In this document: piece by piece, positions 36,332-45,289 of the stretch
Layout: each line of letters starts with the position of its first letter
Position numbering within the stretch: the stretch's first letter is position 1
Source: Neisseria leonii
GTDB taxonomy: Bacteria; Pseudomonadota; Gammaproteobacteria; Burkholderiales; Neisseriaceae
Length of the DNA stretch: 64,000 nt
NCBI RefSeq assembly: GCF_028776105.2
Contig: NZ_CP145606.1
Span: 2,108,001 to 2,172,000, forward strand
Reading direction: 5' to 3'
Notes under the pieces: model-generated
Seen by the model: the letters and a program-made list of their open reading frames with translations, nothing else
Told to the model about the DNA's origin: nothing
The model's database searches: none
Position numbers and translations under genes: made by a program

Positions 36332-37540
36332 ATGAAACGTGTTGTGGTAACGGGCATCGGCATTGTGTCGAGTTTGGGCAACAATGCCGCCGAAGTGCTG
36401 GCATCGCTGCAAAACATGAAATCGGGCATTGTCTTCGAGCCGTCGTTCGCCGAAATGGGTATGCGCTCGCAGGTGGCGGGCCGTCTGAATATCGATACGC
36501 AGGCTTTGATTGACCGCAAGCTGCTGCGGTTTATGGGCGATGCGGCGGCCTATGCCTATATCGCGATGGGCGAGGCCATTGCCGATGCGGGATTGACGGC
36601 GGAACAGGTTTCCCATGTGCGTACCGGCATTGTGGCGGGCAGCGGCGGCGCGGCCTCGTCGGCACAGGTCGAAGCGGCCGATGTGCTGCGCGAAAAAGGC
36701 GTGAAACGCATCGGGCCTTACGGGGTTACCAAAACCATGTCTTCCACTGTGGCCGCCTGTCTGGCCACGCACTACCAAATCAAGGGCGTGAACTATTCCA
36801 TCAGTTCGGCCTGCGCCACATCCGCACACTGCATCGGCCATGCCGCCGAACTGATTCAGTTGGGCAAACAGGACATCGTGTTTGCCGGTGGCGGCGAAGA
36901 ATTGTCGTGGCATATGAGCGCGCTGTTTGATGCGATGGGCGCGATGTCGAGTAAATACAACGACACACCCGAGCGCGCCAGCCGTGCCTACGATGCCGGA
37001 CGCGACGGTTTCGTCATTTCCGGCGGCGGCAGTATTCTGGTGCTGGAAGAATACGAACACGCCAAAGCGCGCGGTGCCAAAATCTGGTGCGAACTGACCG
37101 GCTACGGTGCGACTTCCGACGGCAGCGATATGGTCGCGCCCTCGGGCGAGGGTGCGGTGCGCTGTATGCAGATGGCGCTGGCGCAGCACGGCGGCCGTGT
37201 CGACTACATCAATGCCCACGGCACGTCCACTCCCGTGGGCGATACCAAAGAGCTGGAAGCCGTGCGCGAAGTGTTCGGCAGCGAAATCCCGCCCATCAGC
37301 TCCACCAAATCGCTCTCCGGCCATGCGCTGGGTGCGGCAGGGTCGAACGAGGCCGTTTATTCGATTCTGATGATGGCAAACGGCTTTATCTGCGGCAGCG
37401 CGAATATCGAAACCATCGACCCGGCCGCTGCCGATATGCCGGTGGTGCGCGAAAACCGTCCGGCCGTGCTCAATGCCGTGATGTCCAACAGCTTCGGCTT
37501 CGGCGGCACCAACGCCACACTGATTTTCAGCAAAGTATAA
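36332..37540 (+). CDS. fabB: 3-oxoacyl-[ACP] synthase I
   Basis: Condensing enzyme KAS I of 402 aa, needed to elongate the unsaturated acyl chain made by FabA. The Cys-His-His triad is visible in [23 protein letters not shown] and [14 protein letters not shown], with the glycine-rich end [22 protein letters not shown] precedes the ATG. The fabA-fabB pair marks a type II fatty acid system of the gammaproteobacterial style. Confidence 0.97.
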   Translation: MKRVVVTGIGIVSSLGNNAAEVLASLQNMKSGIVFEPSFAEMGMRSQVAGRLNIDTQALIDRKLLRFMGDAAAYAYIAMGEAIADAGLTAEQVSHVRTGIVAGSGGAASSAQVEAADVLREKGVKRIGPYGVTKTMSSTVAACLATHYQIKGVNYSISSACATSAHCIGHAAELIQLGKQDIVFAGGGEELSWHMSALFDAMGAMSSKYNDTPERASRAYDAGRDGFVISGGGSILVLEEYEHAKARGAKIWCELTGYGATSDGSDMVAPSGEGAVRCMQMALAQHGGRVDYINAHGTSTPVGDTKELEAVREVFGSEIPPISSTKSLSGHALGAAGSNEAVYSILMMANGFICGSANIETIDPAAADMPVVRENRPAVLNAVMSNSFGFGGTNATLIFSKV

Positions 37541-37554
37541 GTTTTGCGCCGTCA

Positions 37555-37599
37555 AGGCCGTCTGAAAAGCGGGCAGACCGTTTTTCAGACGGCCTTTTG
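37555..37599 (+). terminator. Inverted uptake-sequence terminator of fabAB
   Basis: AGGCCGTCTGAAAA pairs with TTTTCAGACGGCCT and is followed by TTT, 15 bases past the fabB stop. Confidence 0.75.
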
Positions 37600-37622
37600 T
37601 CCGACTGCCCTCGGACGGCGGA

Positions 37623-37653
37623 TTGTACAAGAGTAAAATATTAACGATATAAT
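37623..37653 (+). promoter_or_regulatory. Promoter of pcnB-folK-dNK
   Basis: A perfect TATAAT at 37648-37653 with TTGTAC 19 bases upstream. The leader to the pcnB start would be about 130 nt long and holds the structure at 37678-37762. Confidence 0.6.
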
Positions 37654-37677
37654 GCGGCGGTTTATTGAAGGCCGAAT

Positions 37678-37762
37678 GTATCTGAAACCTTTGCACGGCG
37701 TTTTGTGCCGCAGAATGCCGCGCAAAGGTTTCACAGGCGCGAAACCGCTGCGTTTCAGATAC
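37678..37762 (+). promoter_or_regulatory. Structured leader upstream of pcnB
   Basis: Two stems share bases. TGAAACCTTTGC (37683-37694) pairs perfectly with GCAAAGGTTTCA (37722-37733), extended by CGGC/GCCG. Alternatively GTATCTGAAA (37678-37687) pairs with TTTCAGATAC (37753-37762). The two pairings cannot both form over bases 37683-37687. Confidence 0.6.
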
Positions 37763-37789
37763 CGGCCGCCGGAAGAAAGCAGAAAATCT

Positions 37790-39139
37790 ATGTTGAAAAA
37801 ATTATGGCGCAAAGTGGCCGGAAAAACGGCCGCGCCCGCAGCCAAGACCGTGCTGCCTTATGCGGAACACGGCATCGACGGTGCGGATTTGAGCTATGCT
37901 GCCGAGCAGGTGGTCAACCGTTTGCAGAAAGCGGGCTATCAGGCTTATGTGGTGGGCGGCGCGGTGCGCGATCTGCTGTTGGGGCGCGAGCCGAAAGATT
38001 TCGACGTGGCCACCGATGCCACACCCGAAGAAGTGCGCGCGCTGTTCCGCCGCAGCCGCATCATCGGCCGCCGTTTCCAGATTGTGCATGTGATGGTGGG
38101 GCCGGAAACCATTGAAGTCACGACGTTTCGCGGCGGCGGTAAAGCCGTACAGAACGCGCACGGCCGCATCATGAAAGACAACCATTACGGCAGTATGGAG
38201 GAAGACGCCCAGCGGCGCGATTTTACCTGCAACGCGCTGTATTACGACCCGAAAACACGCGAAATCACCGACTTCCACCACGGTGCGGACGACATCCGCG
38301 CCCGCAGGCTGGTGATGATCGGCGACCCGGCCGAACGTTATCAGGAAGACCCGGTGCGGATTCTGCGCGCGGTGCGCCTGTCGGCTAAACTCGGTTTCGA
38401 GGTGGAAGCGCAAACCCGCGAACCCATCGGCCGCTTCGCAGGCCGTCTGAAAGAAGAACCGGCGGCACGCTTGTTCGACGAAATCATGAAACTGCTGTTT
38501 TCCGGTTATTCGCGGGCCTGTCTGGCACAGCTGTCCCATCTGGGCGTATCGGAGGGTATCCACCCCTTGTTTGATGCCTTGCAGGTACGGCGGGCGGGGC
38601 AGCAGGATATGGTGGCGGTGGCACTGAAAAATACCGATGAGCGGCTGCGGCAGGATAAATCGGTATCGGTGGGCTTCGTGCTGGCGGCTTTGCTGTGGCA
38701 GCCGCTGGAACAGATGTGGCGGCAGCAGCGCGAGCGCGGCGAAAAAGCCGTTCCCGCACTGAATACGGCTATTGCCCGACTGCGCGAACAAATCGAAAAA
38801 GGTTGGGGCGTGCCGCAGAAATTTGCCGCTACCATGCGCGAAATCTGGGTGTTGCAGCCGCAGTTTGAAAACCGCAAAGGTGCGCGTCCCTACCGTCTGC
38901 TTGCACAGCCGCGCTTCCGTGCCGCCTATGATTTTCTGGTGCTCCGTGCCCAGTTGGGCGAAGTGCCGCAGGAATTGGCCGACTGGTGGACGGCATTCCA
39001 GCATGCCGACGATACGGTGCGCGCCGAGATGACGGCTGCCGCCCCGCAAACAGAAGAGGCATCGCCCAGGCGCAAACGCCGCCGCAAACCGCGCCGCCGT
39101 TCTGCACAGAAAAACGGTGGGCAGGAAGCAGCCGTATGA
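37790..39139 (+). CDS. pcnB: Poly(A) polymerase I
   Basis: Adds A-tails to RNA 3' ends, marking them for decay. The 449-aa class II nucleotidyltransferase has the head domain motif VVGGAVRDLLLG with metal-binding DFDVATDA, then RRFQIVHVM, EEDAQRRDFTCNALYYD and the C-terminal basic tail RRKRRRKPRRRS typical of PcnB rather than tRNA CCA-adding enzyme. I take ATG 37790 (MLKKLWRKVAGK) as the start; the frame is open to 37652 but runs through the leader structure. Its stop overlaps the folK start. Confidence 0.92.
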   Translation: MLKKLWRKVAGKTAAPAAKTVLPYAEHGIDGADLSYAAEQVVNRLQKAGYQAYVVGGAVRDLLLGREPKDFDVATDATPEEVRALFRRSRIIGRRFQIVHVMVGPETIEVTTFRGGGKAVQNAHGRIMKDNHYGSMEEDAQRRDFTCNALYYDPKTREITDFHHGADDIRARRLVMIGDPAERYQEDPVRILRAVRLSAKLGFEVEAQTREPIGRFAGRLKEEPAARLFDEIMKLLFSGYSRACLAQLSHLGVSEGIHPLFDALQVRRAGQQDMVAVALKNTDERLRQDKSVSVGFVLAALLWQPLEQMWRQQRERGEKAVPALNTAIARLREQIEKGWGVPQKFAATMREIWVLQPQFENRKGARPYRLLAQPRFRAAYDFLVLRAQLGEVPQELADWWTAFQHADDTVRAEMTAAAPQTEEASPRRKRRRKPRRRSAQKNGGQEAAV

Positions 39140-39645
39140 TGAAAACCGCCGTGATTGCCTTGGGCAGTAATCTGGATGAACCGCAGCGGCAGGTGCGCGC
39201 GGCTTTGGACGAAATCGCCGCCCTGCCGCAAACCCGTATATTGCGCGCTTCGTCGCTGTATGTGAGTGCGCCGGTGGGCTATGCCGACCAGCCCGACTTT
39301 ATCAATGCCGTCTGTCTGGTGGAAACCGGGCTGACGGACACCGCTTTATTGGACGCGCTGCACGGCATCGAAGCACGTTTCGGCCGCGAACGCAGTTTCC
39401 GCAATGCGCCGCGCACGCTGGATTTGGATATTATCGACTACAACGGCGGCATCCGTTCGGACGAATATCTCACCCTGCCGCACCCGCGCGCGCACGAGCG
39501 CAGTTTTGTGATGAAGCCGTTGGCAGAAATTGCGCCCGATTATCCGGTCGGCCGCCACGGAACGGCCGCAGAGCTGGCGCAGGCCTTGGGCGGGGCGGGC
39601 ATCGAATGTTTGGCTGATATGCGGGAGCAGACCGGTGGATTATAA
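39136..39645 (+). CDS. folK: 2-amino-4-hydroxy-6-hydroxymethyldihydropteridine diphosphokinase
   Basis: Folate synthesis enzyme (HPPK) of 169 aa that transfers pyrophosphate from ATP to the pterin. Landmarks are IALGSNLDEPQRQVRAALDE, PVGYADQPDFINAVCLVET and the signature FGRERSFRNAPRTLDLDI. ATG 39136 overlaps the pcnB stop (ATGA); a second ATG follows at once. It overlaps the next gene by 11 bases, so pcnB-folK-kinase form a tightly coupled operon. Confidence 0.95.
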   Translation: MMKTAVIALGSNLDEPQRQVRAALDEIAALPQTRILRASSLYVSAPVGYADQPDFINAVCLVETGLTDTALLDALHGIEARFGRERSFRNAPRTLDLDIIDYNGGIRSDEYLTLPHPRAHERSFVMKPLAEIAPDYPVGRHGTAAELAQALGGAGIECLADMREQTGGL

Positions 39646-40282
39646 ATATATTGTGGTTGAAGGTTCGATCGGCAGCGGCAAAAGCCGTCTGGCGCGGCGT
39701 TTGGCTGATTATTTCGATGCGCTTTATCTGACGGAAAGCCCCGAGCGCAATCCGTTTCTCGAACCGTTTTACCTGAATGCGGCCAACCACGGTTTGGCTT
39801 TGGAGCTGCATTTTCTGCTGCGCCGTGCCGAAGCGATTGAGGTGATTCAGTTTGAAGAAGCCAAAAGCGGCGGGCGCGTGGTGGCCGATTTTCTGCTGGA
39901 AAAAGACCAGATTTTCGTACCGGTGGTGCTGGACGGCAGCGGCCCGGCCAACGAGCAGACGCTGTTTTGGCAGATGAAGCACAAAATCATGCCCGAAATG
40001 CCCGCGCCGGATTTGGTCATTTACCTGCAAACCTCGGCCGATGCGGCGAAGAAAAACCTGCAAAAACGCGGCGACCGGCAATACAGCCTGTTTCCCGACG
40101 GCTATTTGAACCAGATTCACGAAGAATACCGCCGCTTCTTCCATCTTTACCAGAATGCGCCGCTGTTGATTGTCAATGCCGACGAATTGGACGTGGCGGA
40201 CAACGACGACCATTTTGAAATGCTGCTGCGGGCCGTCAGCCATATGCAGGGCAGCCGCCATTATCTGAATTTGAGCGACTGA
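39635..40282 (+). CDS. Deoxynucleoside kinase family protein
   Basis: P-loop kinase of 215 aa of the deoxyadenosine/deoxyguanosine kinase group, which salvages deoxynucleosides. Seen: P-loop VEGSIGSGKSRLARRL, the ERNPFLEPFY substrate region, the DRS-like segment VVADFLLEKDQIF and the LID-region RGDRQYS. The start is GTG 39635, 7 bases after GGGAG, inside the end of folK. A folK-dNK pairing is common in betaproteobacteria. Substrate preference cannot be read. Confidence 0.87.
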   Translation: MDYKYIVVEGSIGSGKSRLARRLADYFDALYLTESPERNPFLEPFYLNAANHGLALELHFLLRRAEAIEVIQFEEAKSGGRVVADFLLEKDQIFVPVVLDGSGPANEQTLFWQMKHKIMPEMPAPDLVIYLQTSADAAKKNLQKRGDRQYSLFPDGYLNQIHEEYRRFFHLYQNAPLLIVNADELDVADNDDHFEMLLRAVSHMQGSRHYLNLSD

Positions 40283-40317
40283 ACGCGTGTCGGGTTATTG
40301 AATCTACAAACAGTCGG

Positions 40318-40390
40318 GTAGGTCGGGTTCCGGAATCCGACATTATAGAAAATGCCGGCGGGAATTGTCGGATACGGGTATCCGACCTAC
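40318..40390. repeat. Inverted pair of REP-like palindromes (BIME-like)
   Basis: 40318-40341 (+) has arms TCGGGTTC/GAATCCGA, and 40367-40390 (-) has arms TCGGATAC/GTATCCGA with the GTAG head on the minus strand. A degenerate fragment lies just before, near 40288. The pair sits between the kinase gene and panB. Confidence 0.8.
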
Positions 40391-40448
40391 TGTTCCGAAT
40401 TGTCGGTCAAGCAGGCCGTTAAATAATTTGCAGTTACAAAGAGTGATT

Positions 40449-41243
40449 ATGATTACAGTCAATACCCTCAATAAAATGAAAGCCGAAGGCGAAAAAATCG
40501 CCATGCTCACCTGTTATGAAGCCAGTTTTGCCGCGCTGATGAACGATGCGGGGGTCGATGTACTGCTGGTGGGCGATTCTTTGGGCATGGCTGTTCAGGG
40601 TAAAAGTTCCACGCTGCCCGTAAGTTTGCAGGAAATGTGTTACCACACTGCTGCCGTTGCGCGCGGCAACCGCCGTGCCATGATTGTGGCCGACCTGCCT
40701 TTCGGTGCGTACCAAATGAGCAAAGAGCAGGCTTTTGCCGCATCGGCCGAGCTGATGGCTGCCGGTGCGCATATGGTGAAACTCGAAGGCGGTGCGTTTA
40801 TGGCGGAAACCACCGGATTTCTGCAAATGCGCGGTATTCCGGTATGTGCCCATATCGGGCTGACCCCGCAGTCGGTTCACGCGTTCGGCGGCTATAAAGT
40901 GCAGGGTAAAGGCGGTGCGGCCGCGCAGGCACTGCTGGCCGATGCGCGGGCGCACGAGGCGGCCGGTGCGGCTGTGGTGCTGATGGAGTGCGTACCGGCC
41001 GAATTGGGCGCGGAAGTGACCCGCAGCCTGAGTTGTCCCACCATCGGCATCGGCGCGGGCGCGGACTGCGACGGGCAGGTGCTGGTGATGCACGATATGC
41101 TGGGCATTTTCCCCGGCAAAACCGCCAAATTCGTAAAAAACTTTATGGACGGCCAAAGCAGCATTCAGGCGGCGGTGGCTGCTTATGTGGCCGAAGTGAA
41201 AGCCAAAACCTTTCCCGCGCCGGAACATACTTTTGCCGCATAA
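40449..41243 (+). CDS. panB: 3-methyl-2-oxobutanoate hydroxymethyltransferase
   Basis: First step of the pantothenate branch: makes ketopantoate from 2-oxoisovalerate and methylene-THF. The 264-aa TIM-barrel protein carries [38 protein letters not shown] and [20 protein letters not shown]. The start at 40449 gives the family N-terminus. panC follows 56 bases later. Confidence 0.97.
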   Translation: MITVNTLNKMKAEGEKIAMLTCYEASFAALMNDAGVDVLLVGDSLGMAVQGKSSTLPVSLQEMCYHTAAVARGNRRAMIVADLPFGAYQMSKEQAFAASAELMAAGAHMVKLEGGAFMAETTGFLQMRGIPVCAHIGLTPQSVHAFGGYKVQGKGGAAAQALLADARAHEAAGAAVVLMECVPAELGAEVTRSLSCPTIGIGAGADCDGQVLVMHDMLGIFPGKTAKFVKNFMDGQSSIQAAVAAYVAEVKAKTFPAPEHTFAA

Positions 41244-41299
41244 AGGCCGTCTGAAAACCGTAAAACGCCGATTCGGCGTATCCGTCAGGAAGCGAAAAT

Positions 41300-42136
41300 A
41301 TGCACATCATTCATACTGTCGAGGAGATGCGCCGGTGGCGGCAGACTGTCGGCCGCGTGGCTTTTGTACCGACCATGGGCAATCTGCACGAAGGCCATCT
41401 GGCTTTGGTGCGCGAGGCGAGGCGGCGTGCGGATCATGTCGTCGTCAGCATTTTTGTGAACCGTCTCCAATTCGGGCAGGGCGAAGATTTCGACCGTTAT
41501 CCGCGCACGCTGGCCGAAGATACGGAAAAACTGGCGGGCGAAGGCGTGGCCGTGGTGTTCGCGCCCGACGAAAAAGCCCTTTATCCGAATGTGGCACAGC
41601 AATACCATGTCGAACCGCCGAATCTGCAAAACGAATTGTGCGGTGCATTCCGTCCCGGCCATTTTCGCGGTGTGGCCACCGTTGTCACCAAGCTGTTCAA
41701 CATCGTTCAGGCCGATGCGGCCTGCTTCGGCAAAAAAGACTACCAGCAGCTGACCATCATTCAGGGCATGGCTGCCGATTTGAACATGAACGTCGAAATC
41801 GTGCCTGTCGATACCGGCCGTGCCGCCGACGGTTTGGCACTGTCCAGCCGCAACCAATATTTGAGCCAAACCGAGCGTGCCGAAGCCCCGCGTCTGTACC
41901 GCGAACTGCAAACCGTGGCGCGTGCCGTCGAAGCCGGGGAGCGGGATTATGCCGCTTTGGAAGCCGCCGCTGTCCGGCATTTGAGTGAAAACGGCTGGCA
42001 GGTCGATTATGTCGAAGTACGCCGCGCCGACAGTTTGGCCGTGCCGCACATCGGCGATAAAAAACTGGTGGTGCTGGCCGCCGCCCGTTTGGGCAGCACC
42101 CGCCTGATTGATAATGTGGAAGTTTTAGCACCGTAG
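41300..42136 (+). CDS. panC: Pantothenate synthetase
   Basis: Joins pantoate and beta-alanine using ATP. The 278-aa nucleotidyltransferase-fold protein contains [36 protein letters not shown], the [13 protein letters not shown] loop and the [11 protein letters not shown] signature. AGGAAG lies upstream of the ATG. It completes a panB-panC pair. The stop codon TAG is part of the GTAG head of a downstream REP-like element. Confidence 0.97.
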   Translation: MHIIHTVEEMRRWRQTVGRVAFVPTMGNLHEGHLALVREARRRADHVVVSIFVNRLQFGQGEDFDRYPRTLAEDTEKLAGEGVAVVFAPDEKALYPNVAQQYHVEPPNLQNELCGAFRPGHFRGVATVVTKLFNIVQADAACFGKKDYQQLTIIQGMAADLNMNVEIVPVDTGRAADGLALSSRNQYLSQTERAEAPRLYRELQTVARAVEAGERDYAALEAAAVRHLSENGWQVDYVEVRRADSLAVPHIGDKKLVVLAAARLGSTRLIDNVEVLAP

Positions 42137-42219
42137 GTCGGATACTTGTATCCGACAAATCTTCCTGTTTCACAACAAGGCCGTCTGAAATACCGTAATA
42201 ACGCATTTTCAGACGGCCT
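42133..42219 (+). repeat. REP-like palindrome plus uptake-sequence hairpin, unit 1
   Basis: Palindrome 42133-42156 (arms TCGGATAC/GTATCCGA) begins inside the panC stop codon. An inverted uptake-sequence pair at 42179-42219 follows and can terminate the panBC transcript. Confidence 0.8.
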
Positions 42220-42542
42220 TGATTTCAAATCCGTTGATTGATTTTATTGATGAAACGGGCCGTGGTCAGGAATCTGCTTCTCATTTCTCCGACGGTTGCG
42301 GTGGTTATCGCGGGGAGCGTGTCGGATTCGAGAATCCGACCTACTGAATCATGTGGAAATCGTAGGTCGGATACTTGTATCCGACAAAATGTTTCCCATT
42401 CCATCTGCTTTCACAAAAAGGCCGTCTGAAATGCTGTCATGCGCATTTTCAGACGGCCTTGGTGTTGATTCATTGATGAAACTGTTGTCGGCCGGATATG
42501 TGTATCCGACATCAGCCGTTTCCCTGCCATACGGCGGCGGAT
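42137..42542. other. Repeat-filled interval between panC and the DeoR-family gene
   Basis: 406 bases without a gene. It is composed almost wholly of four REP-like palindromes and two inverted uptake-sequence pairs. Confidence 0.75.
42321..42510. repeat. Three REP-like palindromes and uptake-sequence hairpin, unit 2
   Basis: 42321-42344 (-) has arms TCGGATTC/GAATCCGA. 42362-42385 (+) has arms TCGGATAC/GTATCCGA. 42487-42510 (+) is a worn copy with arms CCGGATAT/GTATCCGA. An inverted uptake-sequence pair at 42419-42461 lies between, echoing the unit at 42133-42219. Confidence 0.78.
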
Positions 42543-43322
42543 TCAGCTGTTGTCCGGGGCGGCGGTATGGCAGGGAATGCCTGCATCGGTGAGTTTTTTC
42601 TGCAAGGCGGCGGGCAGGGTTTGGTCGGTGAAGATGGTGTGGAATTCTGTGATGTCGCCGATGCGTACCAGTGCGCTGTGGCCGGTTTTGCTGTGGTCGA
42701 GTGCCAGACAGCGGTGGCGTGCGTTGTGCATCATAGCCTGCATGACGCTGACTTCTTTGAAATCGAAATCGAGCAGGGAACCGTCGTTTTCGGCACTGGC
42801 GGCACTTAAAACGGCGTAGTCGGCTTTGAATTGGTTGATGAAATCGACGGTGGCCACGCCGGTTATGCCGCCGTCGAGCGGGCGCACTACGCCCGAGGTG
42901 ATGATGACGGTGTAGTCGGGGCGGCCGGAGAGCAGGGCGGCGACATGGATATTGTTGGTGATGATGCGCAGCTGGCTGCGGGTTTTGGCCAGCGCGGCGG
43001 CCACGGCTTCGATGGTGGTGCCGATGCTCATAAACAGGCTGGCACCGTCGGGAATCCGGGCGGCAATGAGGTCGGCCAGACGGGATTGTTCGTTGTGGCG
43101 GCGGCTTTTCTGGACGAGGAAGGTATCGTGTGCCAGCGGATCGCTGATGGCGGCTCCTCCGTGGTAGCGGCGCAGCAGCCCGCTTTCGCACAATTGGTTG
43201 ATGTCGCGGCGTATGGTTTGCGGGGTAACGTCCAGTTCGCGCGCCAATTCTTCGATCGGCATAAAGCCGTTGCGGCGGACCAGGCCGACGATGTGTTCGT
43301 GCCGTTGGATTTTCGGTGCCAT
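42543..43322 (-). CDS. DeoR/GlpR-family transcriptional regulator
   Basis: Repressor-type protein of 259 aa with an N-terminal winged HTH (IEELARELDVTPQTIRRDINQL) followed by GLLRRYHGGA. Its C-terminal DeoR sensor domain contains SIGTTIEAVAAAL, IITNNIHVA and the phosphosugar-site region. Family members usually sense sugar phosphates. It sits 4 bases downstream of lysO on the same strand, an unusual partner for this family. Effector and targets are unknown. Confidence 0.88.
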   Translation of the reverse strand: MAPKIQRHEHIVGLVRRNGFMPIEELARELDVTPQTIRRDINQLCESGLLRRYHGGAAISDPLAHDTFLVQKSRRHNEQSRLADLIAARIPDGASLFMSIGTTIEAVAAALAKTRSQLRIITNNIHVAALLSGRPDYTVIITSGVVRPLDGGITGVATVDFINQFKADYAVLSAASAENDGSLLDFDFKEVSVMQAMMHNARHRCLALDHSKTGHSALVRIGDITEFHTIFTDQTLPAALQKKLTDAGIPCHTAAPDNS

Positions 43323-43326
43323 GATG

Positions 43327-44235
43327 TCAGCGTGAAAAGGTTGGGAAAACCGCCATCAGCAGCGGCGGAATCAGGTTGAGGAGAAAGCCGCAGCTGATGG
43401 CCAGCGGGACAACGGCCGTCCCGCCGCTGCTGCGGATAACGGGCAGGGTAAAGTCCAGGCTGGTAGCACCGCCGATGCCGACGGCGGCGGAAGGGTGCCG
43501 CCGCATCAGCGGGGGAATCAGAATCAGGGCGGCCAGTTCGCGCGCCAGGTCGTTGAGCAGGGCGATGCTGCCCCACAGTGCGCCGTAGGCATTGCTCATC
43601 ATGATGCCGGAGAGCGAATACCAGCCGAAGCCGGAGGCCAGTGCCAGGCCCTGTGCGGGCGGTATGCCGCTGACGGCGGCGAACAGCAGCCCGCCGGCCA
43701 GCGATGAGGCGGTGATGAGTAAGGCCGTCTGAACGCCGCGCCGGTTGATCAAGACTTGGCGCAGGGTGATGCCGCTGCCGCCCAGTTGGATGCCGACCAG
43801 TAAAATCAGCAGCATCAGCGCATAGGTGGCGGCCGATTCGGGCGGCAGCAGGGTGTCGGGCAGCAGTTTGCCCGCGCCCAATCCCAGTGCGACACAAAGG
43901 AGCTGTTTCAGGCTGCCGGTGCTGCCGACACGGCCGCCGGTATGTCGGTTTGGCTGTCTGTCAGGCATCGGGCAGCGGCGGTCGAACCACATGACGGCCA
44001 GCAGGTTCGCACCGATGATGCAGACGGCCAGCAGGGCGGCGGAGTGGGCGACAAAGCCCAGCTGCCGTCCCAAATCGGGTATGCGCGACAGTGAGAGGCC
44101 GATGAGTGCCAGCAGCAGGTAAACCGTGATGCCCAGCAGTTTGTCGAGGGCGGGCAGACAGGCTTTGGGCAGGCGGATAAAAAAGCCGAAAAAAAGCGGC
44201 GCGAGTATGCCGGTCAGGGTCAGCAGGTTGTTCAT
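43327..44235 (-). CDS. lysO: LysO-family lysine exporter
   Basis: Inner-membrane protein of 302 aa with about eight hydrophobic helices. The LysO_Nter part (residues 1-95) is followed by a conserved C-terminal half with LVGIQLGGSGITLRQVL, ASGFGWYSLSGIMMSNAYG and the end segment LDFTLPVIRSSGGTAVVPLAI. E. coli LysO (YbjE) exports L-lysine and toxic analogues. A Pro/Arg-rich loop lies between the halves. It appears to be co-transcribed with the DeoR-family gene that follows. Confidence 0.87.
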   Translation of the reverse strand: MNNLLTLTGILAPLFFGFFIRLPKACLPALDKLLGITVYLLLALIGLSLSRIPDLGRQLGFVAHSAALLAVCIIGANLLAVMWFDRRCPMPDRQPNRHTGGRVGSTGSLKQLLCVALGLGAGKLLPDTLLPPESAATYALMLLILLVGIQLGGSGITLRQVLINRRGVQTALLITASSLAGGLLFAAVSGIPPAQGLALASGFGWYSLSGIMMSNAYGALWGSIALLNDLARELAALILIPPLMRRHPSAAVGIGGATSLDFTLPVIRSSGGTAVVPLAISCGFLLNLIPPLLMAVFPTFSR

Positions 44236-44250
44236 GGGCGGAGACAGCGG

Positions 44251-44289
44251 TTTTCAGACGGCCGGCAGCAGGCGGGCGGCCGTCTGAAA
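44251..44289 (-). terminator. Inverted uptake-sequence hairpin between fpr and lysO
   Basis: TTTTCAGACGGCC and GGCCGTCTGAAAA face each other in the 68-base gap after the fpr stop. Confidence 0.6.
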
Positions 44290-44303
44290 ACAGGCGGGGC
44301 GGG

Positions 44304-45080
44304 TTATTGGTCGACAAATGCACGCTCGATCAGATAGTCGCCGCGCACGCCCATTTTGGGCGAGGCGGTCAGGCCGAAACTGTCGAGTACGGCGGCGGTG
44401 TCTTTGTTCATGGCGGTGCTGCCGCAGATCATGGCGCGGTCGTCCTGCGGATTGATGGGCGGCAGGCCGATGTCTTCAAACAGTTTGCCGCTTTTCATCA
44501 GATCGGTCAGACGGCCTTGGTGGACAAACGGTTCGCGCGAAACGACGGGATAATAAATCAGTTTGTCTTTGAGCATTTCGCCCAAGTATTCGTGTTCGGG
44601 CAGCTCGCGGGTGAAGCGGTCGTAATAGGCCAAATCCTGCTGGTAGCGCACGCCGTGCACCAGCACCACTTTTTCAAACTGTTCGTACACATCGGGGTCT
44701 TTGGTCAGGCTCAGGAAAGGCGCGATGCCGGTTCCCGTTGCCAGCAGGTAAAGGTGTTTGCCGGGATTGAGGTCGCCCAGAATCAGCGTGCCGGTGGGCT
44801 TTTTGCTGATGAGGACTTCGTCGCCGACTTTCAGGTGCTGCAAACGGCTGGTCAAAGGGCCGTCCTGAACTTTGATGCTGAAAAATTCCAGATGCTCTTC
44901 CCAATTGGCACTGGCCACGCTGTACGCGCGCATCAGCGGTTTGCCGTCCACCATCAGCCCCACCATCACGAACTGGCCGTTTTCAAAACGCAGGCTGTCG
45001 TCGCGGGTGCAGGTGAAGGTGAAATAGGCATCGGTCCAGTGGTGGACGGAGAGAACGGTTTGGGTATTGAATGCGGCCAT
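44304..45080 (-). CDS. fpr: Ferredoxin/flavodoxin-NADP+ reductase
   Basis: FAD enzyme of 258 aa that exchanges electrons between NADPH and ferredoxin or flavodoxin. The FAD-binding RAYSVAS, the NADP-binding GTGIAPFLSL and the later segments VLVHGVRYQQDLAY and AMICGSTAMNKD place it in subclass I bacterial Fpr. It ends in YLIERAFVDQ as expected. It stands alone on the minus strand, divergent from the cardiolipin synthase gene. Confidence 0.94.
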   Translation of the reverse strand: MAAFNTQTVLSVHHWTDAYFTFTCTRDDSLRFENGQFVMVGLMVDGKPLMRAYSVASANWEEHLEFFSIKVQDGPLTSRLQHLKVGDEVLISKKPTGTLILGDLNPGKHLYLLATGTGIAPFLSLTKDPDVYEQFEKVVLVHGVRYQQDLAYYDRFTRELPEHEYLGEMLKDKLIYYPVVSREPFVHQGRLTDLMKSGKLFEDIGLPPINPQDDRAMICGSTAMNKDTAAVLDSFGLTASPKMGVRGDYLIERAFVDQ

Positions 45081-45289
45081 AATGGTTTCGGGTCTTTCTG
45101 GGCTGGCGGCGGCAGAAAAAGGCGGGCGGTGTTTTCAGACGGCCTTGGCTGTCCGGTGCGGCCTCTTTGCGCAAAAATTCAAATTGTAAGGCAAATCATG
45201 AGGCTGCACAATCGCGGGCGGCGGTTTGTCCTGTTGCGGGCGAACCGTTATACTGCGCGGCTGAATGATCCGTTTTCAAGGCCGCCGCC

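Noticed and set aside
36224..37696. A 490-codon open frame antisense to fabB (and similar long antisense frames opposite panC, pcnB, lptD, the fumarase gene and trkA)
   Set aside because: They lie wholly opposite strongly recognised genes, show His/Arg/Gly-rich shadow composition typical of GC-rich DNA, and lack ribosome sites.
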